Made by a program: the position numbers and the translations under genes. This document shows positions 1-8,115 of a stretch of DNA of 64,000 bases, one piece after another. Within the stretch, counting starts at the first letter, position 1. Each line of letters begins with the position of its first letter. The stretch comes from Streptococcus suis (GTDB lineage: Bacteria; Bacillota; Bacilli; Lactobacillales; Streptococcaceae), in assembly GCA_029593465.1 (NCBI GenBank), contig JAKTNK010000007.1:41284-105283 (forward strand), read 5' to 3'. The notes beneath the pieces were generated by a model that saw only the letters and a program-made list of their open reading frames with translations, was not told the origin of the DNA and did not search any database.

Positions 1-407
1 ATGCATCGGATGGTCTCTTTGAACTTATAGAAAGAAAAAGATGTGGGTTCAAAAAATTGAACTTGAGCTAAAAGCTAGCGAAAAAAGATAGCCTTCCTCA
101 TATGTCAGCATATGTCGTCATGCTCCTATTTCTTGTTTGCTTTTGACGCTCCTAGTATCTTTTAGAAATGAACACGGGACTAACGTCTCTTGAAAAAAGA
201 TAACACTTCCTTGACCTTGCAAGTCGTCTGTTTTTCTATTTTTCATTGGATGTTTTCGATAAGTTGAATTGTCCCTTTGTATCTTATGAAAGGAATTGAG
301 CATAGCCCTTAGGTTTGGCATTTAGAGTAAATGATTTTGTGTCTGGGACACTGCCCTAATTTCCTAAAAGTCAGTCGCCTAATGTTGGGCTTTTGCATCT
401 TATTATT
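1..407. other. Region without a supportable gene upstream of ftsE
   Basis: About 400 bases with only short open frames. One frame is open from the window edge to a TAA at 69-71 and could be the tail of an upstream gene, but I do not recognise it. In many streptococci ftsE directly follows prfB (release factor 2); I see no RF2 C-terminus here. A minus-strand frame (118-321) has no recognisable content. No clear terminator or riboswitch was found. Confidence 0.5.
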
Positions 408-1100
408 ATGGCTTTAATTGAATTAAAGGATGTTTCTAAGAAATATCGTCGTTCGACAACTGCCCTACGCCATGTGACGGTCTCTGTTAATCAAGGGGAA
501 TTCGTCTACATCGTTGGTCCATCTGGCGCAGGTAAGTCAACGTTTATCAAACTACTGTATCGTGAGGAAAAATTATCCAGCGGGTCTCTCAAAGTTGGAG
601 AATTCAACTTGGCTAAACTGAAAAAACGCCAGGTTCCTCTTTTACGCCGCTCTATCGGAGTGGTTTTCCAAGATTACAAGCTTCTTGAGCAAAAGACTGT
701 TTATGAAAATGTTGCTTTTGCTATGGAAGTAATTGGTGAAAAGCGCAAGCACATTAAAAAACGTGTGACCGAAGTTCTAGAGCTTGTTGGCTTGAAACAT
801 AAAATGCGTTCTTTCCCTAATCAATTGTCGGGTGGGGAGCAGCAGCGTGTGGCGATTGCGCGTGCGATTGTGAACAATCCTAAAATGCTGATAGCAGATG
901 AACCAACCGGCAACCTGGATCCTGAAATTGCGATGGAAGTTATGCAGGTGCTTGAACGAATTAATCTTCAAGGCACAACCGTTTTGATGGCGACGCACAA
1001 TGCGCAAATTGTCAATCAGCTGCGCCACCGTGTCATTGCTATTGAAGACGGCAAGATTGTCCGTGATGAAGAGGAAGGAGAGTACGGCTATCATGATTAG
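408..1100 (+). CDS. ftsE: Cell-division ABC transporter ATP-binding protein FtsE
   Basis: Cytoplasmic ATPase of the FtsEX complex, which in streptococci drives the peptidoglycan hydrolase PcsB at the septum. The 230-residue protein has a Walker A GPSGAGKST at 37-45, a Q-loop (VVFQDYKLL), the signature LSGGEQQR and Walker B with LIADEPTGNLD, typical of the small FtsE/LolD class. The ATG at 408 gives the family's usual MALIELKDVSKKY start; an in-frame TTG lies at 393, and neither has a strong Shine-Dalgarno site. It overlaps ftsX by 8 bases, so the two are translationally coupled. Confidence 0.97.
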   Translation: MALIELKDVSKKYRRSTTALRHVTVSVNQGEFVYIVGPSGAGKSTFIKLLYREEKLSSGSLKVGEFNLAKLKKRQVPLLRRSIGVVFQDYKLLEQKTVYENVAFAMEVIGEKRKHIKKRVTEVLELVGLKHKMRSFPNQLSGGEQQRVAIARAIVNNPKMLIADEPTGNLDPEIAMEVMQVLERINLQGTTVLMATHNAQIVNQLRHRVIAIEDGKIVRDEEEGEYGYHD

Positions 1101-2025
1101 AAACTTTTTCAGGCATTTATGGGCCTCTATCAAAAGTTTAAAACGCAATGGGTTGATGAGCCTTATGGCCATGTCTATGGTATCTTTTACCTTGATGCTG
1201 GTCGGGATATTTGCCGCTGTTCTTCTGAACACCGAAAAGTTAGCTTCAGGCATTGAAAACAATATCCAAGTCAATGTTTTCTTAAATGTTGACTCGACAG
1301 ATGCTCATGAAACGGTCAAAGACAGTTCAGGTAAGACCATTGTCAATAAGGATTATCATAAGCTTTACCGTCAACTCAAAGAAATTGATGGTGTCAAGAC
1401 CATTAGCTATTCTAGTAAAGATGAGCAGTTGGAAGAGTTAAAAGCCAAGATGGGTGAGGCCTTCTCGTCTGTTTATGAAGATGGTGCTAATCCACTTTAT
1501 GACGTTTACTACTTGAAAACGAACTCACCTCAAGATGTGAAAAAAGTGGCTCAAGCAGCAGAAAAATTAGGTGGTATTGACTCAGTAGAATACGGTGGGG
1601 CAGATACCGAGCGGATTTTCAAATTGGCGAAACTGGTTCGTATTTGGGGACTTAGTGGAACAGGTGTTTTGGTTTTAGTGGCTATTTTCCTGATCTCCAA
1701 TACCATTCGAGTCACTATCTTTTCACGCCGTCGTGATATTGAAATCATGCGCTTGGTTGGTGCTAAGAATTCCTACATCCGTGGGCCCTTCTTCTTTGAA
1801 GGGGCTTGGATTGGTTTGCTAGGTGCTATCCTACCAGCTGCCTTGGTGTCTTACCTCTACGTGATTGCCTACAATTACTTGATGGAAGGACTTGTGCAAC
1901 AAAATCTCAGTCTCTACCAGCCTGACTTAGCTATCCCCGTTGGTGTGGCGGCAATGGTGGCTACTGGTATCGTTATTGGGTCACTGGGCTCTGTCCTATC
2001 CATGAGACGCTTTTTGAAGATTTAA
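1093..2025 (+). CDS. ftsX: Cell-division ABC transporter permease FtsX
   Basis: Membrane partner of FtsE that passes ATP-hydrolysis energy to septal cell-wall hydrolases. The 310-residue protein has the family layout: a cytoplasmic N-terminus (MIRNFFRHLWAS), a first membrane segment near residues 20-45, a large extracellular loop to about residue 175, then three closely spaced membrane segments with the FtsX-typical RRRDIEIMRLVGAKNSYIR stretch between the second and third. The ATG at 1093 was chosen because it lies in the coupled overlap with ftsE and gives the standard start; an upstream extension to 1000 would be antisense-like coding inside ftsE. Confidence 0.96.
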   Translation: MIRNFFRHLWASIKSLKRNGLMSLMAMSMVSFTLMLVGIFAAVLLNTEKLASGIENNIQVNVFLNVDSTDAHETVKDSSGKTIVNKDYHKLYRQLKEIDGVKTISYSSKDEQLEELKAKMGEAFSSVYEDGANPLYDVYYLKTNSPQDVKKVAQAAEKLGGIDSVEYGGADTERIFKLAKLVRIWGLSGTGVLVLVAIFLISNTIRVTIFSRRRDIEIMRLVGAKNSYIRGPFFFEGAWIGLLGAILPAALVSYLYVIAYNYLMEGLVQQNLSLYQPDLAIPVGVAAMVATGIVIGSLGSVLSMRRFLKI

Positions 2026-2089
2026 GGGTTCTCAGCTACTCAGGCTAAAAGAGATGATTTAGACCAGATACCGTTAACAAATAAGAGAG

Positions 2090-2120
2090 GTGTAAACAAT
2101 TTGTTTGCATCTTTTTTTAT
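2090..2120 (+). terminator. Intrinsic terminator after ftsX
   Basis: Stem AGGTGTAAAC / GTTTGCATCT (10 pairs, two of them G-U) with an AATT-type loop, followed by a run of seven T. It ends the ftsEX transcript before the methyltransferase island. Confidence 0.8.
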
Positions 2121-2140
2121 TGCAAAAAGGGCGGAAAACG

Positions 2141-2162
2141 CTGATATACTACACTATATCAG
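2141..2162. promoter_or_regulatory. Palindrome overlapping an extended -10
   Basis: Perfect 8-base arms CTGATATA and TATATCAG flank a 6-base spacer CTACAC. The left arm overlaps a TGA-TATACT extended -10 (2142-2150) with a weak TTGCAA at 2120-2125. This looks like the promoter of the methyltransferase island with an operator laid over it. The binding protein is not encoded nearby. The palindrome is seen directly; the operator role is inferred. Confidence 0.5.
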
Positions 2163-2196
2163 GTATTAGAAGGTATTGACATACCTTCTAATACCT
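2161..2196. promoter_or_regulatory. 16-bp perfect inverted repeat before the methyltransferase island
   Basis: AGGTATTAGAAGGTAT, a TGAC loop, then the exact reverse complement. It also contains a TTGACA (2176-2181) without a good -10. There is no T run behind it, so it is not a terminator. It may be a protein-binding operator or a hairpin at the 5' end of the island transcript. Confidence 0.5.
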
Positions 2197-2254
2197 ATTA
2201 ATAACTAACTAGCAAAGAAAACTAAATTGGGCGTTTGGCCCGCACTTGAGTTTG

Positions 2255-2279
2255 GCACCGTATTCGTTGGTGCTTTTTT
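2255..2279 (+). terminator. Attenuator-like hairpin in the island leader
   Basis: Stem GCACC / GGTGC followed by TTTTTT, 25 bases before the methyltransferase ATG. Another short hairpin (GGGC / GCCC, 2229-2241) precedes it. If transcription starts near the palindromes at 2141-2196, part of it would end here, limiting expression of the restriction-type genes. Confidence 0.5.
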
Positions 2280-2303
2280 GCTAGAAAAAGTGTAGGAGTA
2301 ACG

Positions 2304-5057
2304 ATGGCAACATTATTAAATATCACAGCAATAGAGGATAAAACCAAAGCGTTATTAGATAATTTACAGCGAGACCATTTTTTCTATGATTTTCTTGCCT
2401 TATACCAATTTCCTAAGGCGACGTTGACTCGCTTACGCAAGGAGAAGGGGAATCATGTTAAAAATAAGGTTCTATTTGACATCATTGACCAAGGGCAATC
2501 AGCGGTCGCAAGGGTTGTGGAGATAGAAAAAGAACTGGCTCCGAAAAAGTCTAGGCCGCGGTTTATCATCGTTACTGACTTTAAGGAACTTGCGGCTAAA
2601 GATACCAAAACATATGATACCTTGACAATCGCTTTTTCAGAACTTCCTGCCTATGTGGATTTTTTCCTCCCTTGGAATGGGATTGAAAAGGTTGATTATG
2701 CCAAGGAAAATCCAGCCGACATCAAAGCAGCAGAACGCTTTATCCGACTTTATGACGAATTAAGACAAATCAATCAGTTTGATGATGAGACGGTTGAAGA
2801 AAAAGAATTCAACCTGTTCTTGATACGCCTGCTTTTCTTGCTATTTGCGGAAGATACTGAGATTATGCCCAAAAGCATTTTGACAAATGCTATCAAGACC
2901 CGCAGTGCAACTGATGGCAGTGATTTGAATGCCTTATTTAATGCGATTTTTGCCAGTCTAGATATTGCGAATCGTAGCTCGCAGGACAAGTGGTTACAGG
3001 ATTTTCCTTATGTTAATGGTAAGCTCTTTACTCAGGCACATACCCGTTTACAGTTTGACCAAAAGACACGAAAATTGATTATTGAGGCAGGGGAACTTCT
3101 CAACTGGAATGAGATTAATCCAGATATTTTAGGAGCCATGATTCAGACCGTAGCGAGCAAGGAACATCGTTCGCGTTCTGGTATGCACTATACCAGTGTT
3201 GAAAACATCATGAAGCTTATTAAGCCCTTATTCTTAGAAGAACTAGAACAAGCTTACGACGAGATTGTCATCAAAATCAATGATAATGACGATAAGGACA
3301 TCACCGAGCATACTCGCCAGTCTAATAGAAGAGGCTACTTAAGGGATTTAGAAGCTCTCCACCGTCGCATTGCCAACATCAAGTTTTTAGATCCTGCCTG
3401 TGGTTCGGGAAATTTCCTCATTATCACTTACAAGGAAATCCGTCGCCTTGAAATCAAGATTCTCAAAACCTTGCGTGAGCTTCGCCAAGATGGCACGATT
3501 GACTTTTTTGAACAATCCAAAATCACCTTGAACCATTTTTATGGCATTGAGTTAGATGATTTTGCACATGAGGTCGCACGACTTTCCCTCTGGATAGCAG
3601 AATACCAGATGAACTTGGAAGCGCAAAAAGAAATCAATCTCCAAGCCGCCTTTTTGCCACTGCGAGATGCTGGGAATATCACTCAAGGCAATGCTCTTAG
3701 ACTTGATTGGAATGAGGTCTTGCCACATAGCTCAGAAGAGGAGATTTACCTGATAGGCAATCCGCCTTATATAGGGGCTAAGTTGCAGAATAAGGAGCAG
3801 AAAGAAGATTTAAAAACCGTTATTGGCGAAAAGCTAAAATATAAAAAGATGGATTATATCGCAGGCTGGTTTTACAAGGGCGTTGCTTTCATCAACTCTG
3901 CTAATAGTAAATTGGCCTTTGTAACGACCAACTCCATTTTTCAAGGGGAGCAAGTTGCATTTATTTGGGAATCATTGCTTGATAACATGGCTATTGATTT
4001 TGCTTACACGTCCTTCAAATGGGGAAACTCAGCGGCTAACAATGCTGGAGTGACGGTCGCTATTGTTGGTTTGGCAAACACCACTAATGCGAATCCTGAT
4101 AAATCCATCTTTGATGAAAACTTAAACCGGATTAGAACAAGTCATATCAATCCCTATTTGACTAGTGGTGAGGATGTTTTGGTTTTAAGCCAAGGTAAAC
4201 CAATTAGTAATCTTCCAACCATGTTTTTTGGAAATCAGCCACGTGATGGAGGGAATCTTATTTTAGATATTCATGAAAGGGATAGATTTATTAGTGACTA
4301 TCCTGAAATTGCTCCTTATATTAAAAAGTATGTAGGAAGTGAAGAGTTCATTAAAGATAAAATTCGATATTGCATTTGGATTGATGAAAAATCATATACT
4401 TTTTTAGATCATATTTCAGAACTAGTTCATCGTATTGATAATATAAAAAATATGAGATTACAGAGTACTTCTAAGTCAACGGTCTATACAGCGGAATTTC
4501 CTTATTCGTTTGCTGTAAGAGGTAGTTACGACGAAGCCTACGCCACTTTCCAGTCTTCTGGAGAAGATGAATTTTTGCAAGTCCTTGTCCCTCGTGTGTC
4601 ATCTGAAAGTCGTGAATATGTTCCCATGGGATTTGTGGATGGAGATACTATTATTTCTGATTCTGCGATGGCAGTTTACAACGCTCCTATCTGGCTCCTT
4701 GGTCTCCTTCAATCCAAGCTTCACATGGTTTGGCTTCGTGCAATCGGTGGGAAATTAGGAACAAGTTATCGTTATTCAGCTGGCTTGGTTTACAACACCT
4801 TCCCTGTGCCTGAGCTTTCCACTAAGCGAAAGGGCATGATTGAAGAGCAGGTCTTTGAGATTTTGGATTTGCGAGAGGAGTTGGGCGGTAGTCTAGCAGA
4901 CCTTTATCATCGCGATACCATGCCAGCCTCACTTCGTGAAGCCCATCAAAAACTAGACCAGATTGTCGAACGTGCTTATAAAGACATCCCATTTACCAGC
5001 GACGAAGAGAGACTTAGCCATTTGCTAAACCGTTATAAGGAGATGACCCATGAGTAA
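2304..5057 (+). CDS. MmeI/DnmA (YeeA)-like N6-adenine DNA methyltransferase
   Basis: A 917-residue class I SAM-dependent DNA methyltransferase. The SAM-binding motif FLDPACGSGNFL is at about 361-372 and the catalytic NPPY of N6-adenine methyltransferases at 486-489. The region before the catalytic domain resembles the MmeI N-terminal and helical spacer segments, and the C-terminus (GGKLGTSYRYSAG, then YNTFPVP) matches the MmeI target-recognition part. I see no clear D...ExK nuclease site in the N-terminus, so it may only methylate. Bacillus subtilis DnmA/YeeA, a non-palindromic m6A enzyme encoded beside a helicase and a nuclease, is the nearest model I know; no alignment was run. ATG 2304 has GTAGGAG upstream. 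The helicase start overlaps its stop. Confidence 0.88.
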   Translation: MATLLNITAIEDKTKALLDNLQRDHFFYDFLALYQFPKATLTRLRKEKGNHVKNKVLFDIIDQGQSAVARVVEIEKELAPKKSRPRFIIVTDFKELAAKDTKTYDTLTIAFSELPAYVDFFLPWNGIEKVDYAKENPADIKAAERFIRLYDELRQINQFDDETVEEKEFNLFLIRLLFLLFAEDTEIMPKSILTNAIKTRSATDGSDLNALFNAIFASLDIANRSSQDKWLQDFPYVNGKLFTQAHTRLQFDQKTRKLIIEAGELLNWNEINPDILGAMIQTVASKEHRSRSGMHYTSVENIMKLIKPLFLEELEQAYDEIVIKINDNDDKDITEHTRQSNRRGYLRDLEALHRRIANIKFLDPACGSGNFLIITYKEIRRLEIKILKTLRELRQDGTIDFFEQSKITLNHFYGIELDDFAHEVARLSLWIAEYQMNLEAQKEINLQAAFLPLRDAGNITQGNALRLDWNEVLPHSSEEEIYLIGNPPYIGAKLQNKEQKEDLKTVIGEKLKYKKMDYIAGWFYKGVAFINSANSKLAFVTTNSIFQGEQVAFIWESLLDNMAIDFAYTSFKWGNSAANNAGVTVAIVGLANTTNANPDKSIFDENLNRIRTSHINPYLTSGEDVLVLSQGKPISNLPTMFFGNQPRDGGNLILDIHERDRFISDYPEIAPYIKKYVGSEEFIKDKIRYCIWIDEKSYTFLDHISELVHRIDNIKNMRLQSTSKSTVYTAEFPYSFAVRGSYDEAYATFQSSGEDEFLQVLVPRVSSESREYVPMGFVDGDTIISDSAMAVYNAPIWLLGLLQSKLHMVWLRAIGGKLGTSYRYSAGLVYNTFPVPELSTKRKGMIEEQVFEILDLREELGGSLADLYHRDTMPASLREAHQKLDQIVERAYKDIPFTSDEERLSHLLNRYKEMTHE

Positions 5058-6969
5058 GGTTTTTGAAATAGCCTACGGACAGAAAAAAACATCGGTTGAT
5101 ACCAATGCACTTGGCATGCGTGAGATGCAGGCGCGAGTCTATGCCAAACGTCAAGCCCAACATCTCTTGGTCAAAGCCCCACCTGCATCAGGGAAATCAC
5201 GCGCACTCATGTTTGTCGCCCTGGATAAGCTCAAGAATCAAGGTATCAAAAAAGCCATCATTGCAGTGCCTGAAAAGTCTATCGGAAAGTCATTTCGCTC
5301 GACCAAGTTATCGGATTATGGCTATTATTGGGATTGGGAGGTTAAGGAGGAAAATAACCTAACCACTTCTGGTACGGCTAAAAGTAAGGTTGATAGCTTC
5401 ATTGCCTTTATGACATCAGATGATCCGACGGATAATGTGCTGATTGCGACCCATGCCACACTACGATTTGCTTCAGAGAAATTAGATGCCAGTGACTTTG
5501 ATGACTGCCTTTTAGCCATTGATGAGTTTCACCACGTCTCTCAAGATGATAACTCCGTCCTAGGCAATGCCTTGCGTGATGTCTTGAAACACTCAACGGC
5601 TCATGTTTTTGCCATGACAGGTTCCTATTTCCGTGGGGACTCTGTGCCAATCTTAGAACCGGCAGATGAGCAGCTTTTTGATCGAGTGACCTATACTTAT
5701 TATGAACAGTTAGAAGGCTATCAATACCTTAAGTCTTTTGCCATGGCCTACAAATTTTACCAAGGCAACTATACCGAAGCTCTGGAAGGATTTGTTAGAG
5801 AGTTTATCGACAAGAAGACCATCATTCATATCCCAAATGTTAATTCTGGTGAATCTACCAAGGATAAGTATGGAGAAGTTGATCAGATTTTAGATGTCTT
5901 GGGAACTTATGTCGAAAAGGACGAGCACGGAATTATCCATCTCAAGGCAAAGACCGGTCGCATGCTCAAGATTGCAGATTTGGTGACTGAGGAAGGACGA
6001 GATACTGTTGCGGCCTATCTCGCTAAAATGGATAAGCTTGACGATTTAGATATGATTATCGCTCTTGGTATGGCAAAAGAAGGCTTTGATTGGCCCTTTG
6101 CTGAATATGCCCTGACCATTGGTTATCGGTCTAGTTTAACTGAAATTGTTCAAATTATAGGACGTGTCACGAGAGATTCCTCAAACAAGACCGAGGCTAT
6201 CTTTACCAATCTCATTGCCGAACCTGATGCCAATGCTCCCGAAGTGCAATTTTCAGTTAATAACCTCATGAAAGCCATCACGGCTAGTCTATTGATGGAA
6301 AATGTTCTATCACCTTCTTTTACCTTTAAACCTAAGAATCATAAGGAACAGAAAGCTAACGGTGCTGAGATTTTTATCAAGGGCTTAGCAACCCCATCAA
6401 CGGAACGCACGAAACAAATTATCGAACAAGATATGACAGAACTAAAAGCCTCTATCTTGCAGGACGAAGTCATTCAATCGGCTATTTCGGCAGGAGCTGA
6501 TACCAAAGTCATTAATCAACAGCTCATTCCTAGAGTCATTGCAACGACCTATCCAGACTTGACTCAAGCAGAGGTAGAAGAAATCCGTCAATATACTGTT
6601 GCCGATTTTAACCTCTCAAATGCTGAGAGGGACAAAGAAAACCATCAACTGTTGAAGATGGCTGATAAATTTATCAATATTGATGAGCTAACCATTGATT
6701 TGATTGACCGTGTTAATCCGTTCCAGTCAGCTTATGAAGTGATTTCTCGTGACGTGGATACGCAAACCTTACGATTGATTGCGCGAGCCTTTGACGCTAA
6801 AAAAATGGAGTTTACAGATGATGAATTGCGCATGCTTTATCCTAAAATTAAAGCTTTCCAGGCTGAGAAAGGGCGTTCGCCACAAAAAAATAGCCAGGAT
6901 TTGGAAGAAGAACGGCTATACTATGCCCTGGTTAAATTACAACAAATGAGAATGGAGCGTAATCAGTAG
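5050..6969 (+). CDS. DEAD/DEAH-type superfamily 2 helicase of the methyltransferase island
   Basis: A 639-residue SF2 helicase or translocase. Motif I is APPASGKS at 43-50, motif II DEFH at 158-161, motif III near AMTGSYF and motif VI QIIGRVTRD at 368-376. The C-terminal 200 residues are helical and unassigned. It starts 8 bases inside the methyltransferase gene (ATGAGTAA overlap) and its stop shares a base with the next gene's GTG, so the proteins are probably made in fixed ratio. By position it corresponds to YeeB in the Bacillus yeeABC group. Its likely role is ATP-driven DNA translocation or unwinding to bring the nuclease to unmethylated DNA; that is inference. Confidence 0.85.
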   Translation: MSKVFEIAYGQKKTSVDTNALGMREMQARVYAKRQAQHLLVKAPPASGKSRALMFVALDKLKNQGIKKAIIAVPEKSIGKSFRSTKLSDYGYYWDWEVKEENNLTTSGTAKSKVDSFIAFMTSDDPTDNVLIATHATLRFASEKLDASDFDDCLLAIDEFHHVSQDDNSVLGNALRDVLKHSTAHVFAMTGSYFRGDSVPILEPADEQLFDRVTYTYYEQLEGYQYLKSFAMAYKFYQGNYTEALEGFVREFIDKKTIIHIPNVNSGESTKDKYGEVDQILDVLGTYVEKDEHGIIHLKAKTGRMLKIADLVTEEGRDTVAAYLAKMDKLDDLDMIIALGMAKEGFDWPFAEYALTIGYRSSLTEIVQIIGRVTRDSSNKTEAIFTNLIAEPDANAPEVQFSVNNLMKAITASLLMENVLSPSFTFKPKNHKEQKANGAEIFIKGLATPSTERTKQIIEQDMTELKASILQDEVIQSAISAGADTKVINQQLIPRVIATTYPDLTQAEVEEIRQYTVADFNLSNAERDKENHQLLKMADKFINIDELTIDLIDRVNPFQSAYEVISRDVDTQTLRLIARAFDAKKMEFTDDELRMLYPKIKAFQAEKGRSPQKNSQDLEEERLYYALVKLQQMRMERNQ

Positions 6970-7253
6970 TGGAACATTTTGCAACTTTTGATGAGATTTT
7001 TGCTGATGATATGTTTGAAATACTAGTTGAAGGGATAAGACCGAAAACAGTTGAACGCATTGACCCAGACATGGAAAAATTCCAAGAGATACTAGATTGG
7101 GTTAGTGAACATCATCGCGAACCTCAAAAAACAACTCATTTGACAGAGTGTAAACTCTGGTCTCGCTTAAAAGGAATCCGAGCCAGCGATGATAAAAGGA
7201 GTAAGCTGTCTTTTATGGATACCTTAGGTCTTTTGGATAATAGGGATGATTAA
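6969..7253 (+). CDS. Small island protein, possibly a split-off YeeC N-terminus
   Basis: A 94-residue acidic protein starting with GTG at 6969, which overlaps the helicase TAG by one base. It begins MEHFATFDEIFADDMFEIL and has no recognisable catalytic motif. It overlaps the GIY-YIG gene by 8 bases in another frame. The two products together total 383 residues, close to what I recall for the single YeeC protein of Bacillus, so it may be the separated N-terminal part of that protein or a real small subunit. The tight overlaps favour translation. Function unknown. Confidence 0.7.
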   Translation: MEHFATFDEIFADDMFEILVEGIRPKTVERIDPDMEKFQEILDWVSEHHREPQKTTHLTECKLWSRLKGIRASDDKRSKLSFMDTLGLLDNRDD

Positions 7254-8115
7254 GATGATAGACTTAGATGATATTTTGAAGGATGATAGCCTATTTGATG
7301 GCTTAGAAGTAGATACCTCCTTGTTTAGTAATAAACGGTACCAAGCAACCATTCAGGAAAGAGCAAAGTCAACTTCTAGTCAGCGGAAGGCACTTAAAAC
7401 GAATCAATCTTTTTTCAATGATTTATTTGCTAATGTTCGAGAGGATATTGCCAGTGGTCACAGGCAAATACGCAACATTACGGAGACAGAAATTAGTCAA
7501 AAAAGTCCGATTAAACAAGGCAATTTTTATATTGACAATGGAGTGATGCTCTATGTGGATAAGATTTATCACCCAGAGACTATGGAAGAGGTGTCAGAAA
7601 GTACAAATCGACACTATAAGGTACATACCGTTTATGAAAATGGCACAGAAAATGACATCTGGCTGCTGAGTTTGGTATCGAGCTTATATGATAAGAAGCG
7701 TAGTGGCCGACTCATCACTGAAAATCTCTCTGACCTTGTGCTAATGGGCCAAGAGACTATGACGACAGGTTATATTTATATCGTCACATATGCTGGTGAT
7801 GATGAGCGTTTTAAAAATCTGGACAATCTTTATAAGATTGGAGTCGCTAAAGACATCAAGCAACGATTATCCCACACAGAAAATCAATCGACCTATCTTT
7901 TTGCTCCGGTCAGTTTAGTTCAATCCTTTGAAATTCAAAATATTGATGCGATGAAAATGGAAAGCTATTTGCACCATGTCTTGGCTGATAAACGCATTGA
8001 ATTAACCACGATTAGCCCTCAAGGTAAAGAAGTCAGCATAAGGGAGTGGTTTATTGTAACGTTAGAGGAGGTTCAGCAGATTATCACCAAACTAATCATC
8101 GATTTACAATCTTAG
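7246..8115 (+). CDS. GIY-YIG (T5orf172/MUG113-type) nuclease
   Basis: A 289-residue protein with a C-terminal GIY-YIG fold: GYIYIV at 175-180, LYKIG at 195-199, Arg207 in DIKQRL, and the metal-binding Glu239 in MESYLHH, followed by an REWF block. This arrangement matches the T5orf172/MUG113 branch. The N-terminal 160 residues are probably an adaptor region. ATGs at 7246 and 7255 are both possible; the first was kept because it overlaps the upstream stop. It is the likely DNA-cutting part of the methyltransferase-helicase island. Confidence 0.83.
   Translation: MIKMIDLDDILKDDSLFDGLEVDTSLFSNKRYQATIQERAKSTSSQRKALKTNQSFFNDLFANVREDIASGHRQIRNITETEISQKSPIKQGNFYIDNGVMLYVDKIYHPETMEEVSESTNRHYKVHTVYENGTENDIWLLSLVSSLYDKKRSGRLITENLSDLVLMGQETMTTGYIYIVTYAGDDERFKNLDNLYKIGVAKDIKQRLSHTENQSTYLFAPVSLVQSFEIQNIDAMKMESYLHHVLADKRIELTTISPQGKEVSIREWFIVTLEEVQQIITKLIIDLQS

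Noticed and set aside
777-1274. Minus-strand 165-aa frame over ftsE/ftsX
   Set aside because: A shadow of two well-supported genes, with no promoter or ribosome-binding site.
2229-2279. SAM riboswitch before the methyltransferase
   Set aside because: Two short hairpins are present but no SAM-I, SAM-II or SMK conserved core could be recognised.
2304-8115. Type I restriction, BREX or DISARM system
   Set aside because: No specificity subunit, no HsdR, no BrxC/PglZ and no DrmA/DrmB; only methyltransferase, helicase and GIY-YIG parts are seen.
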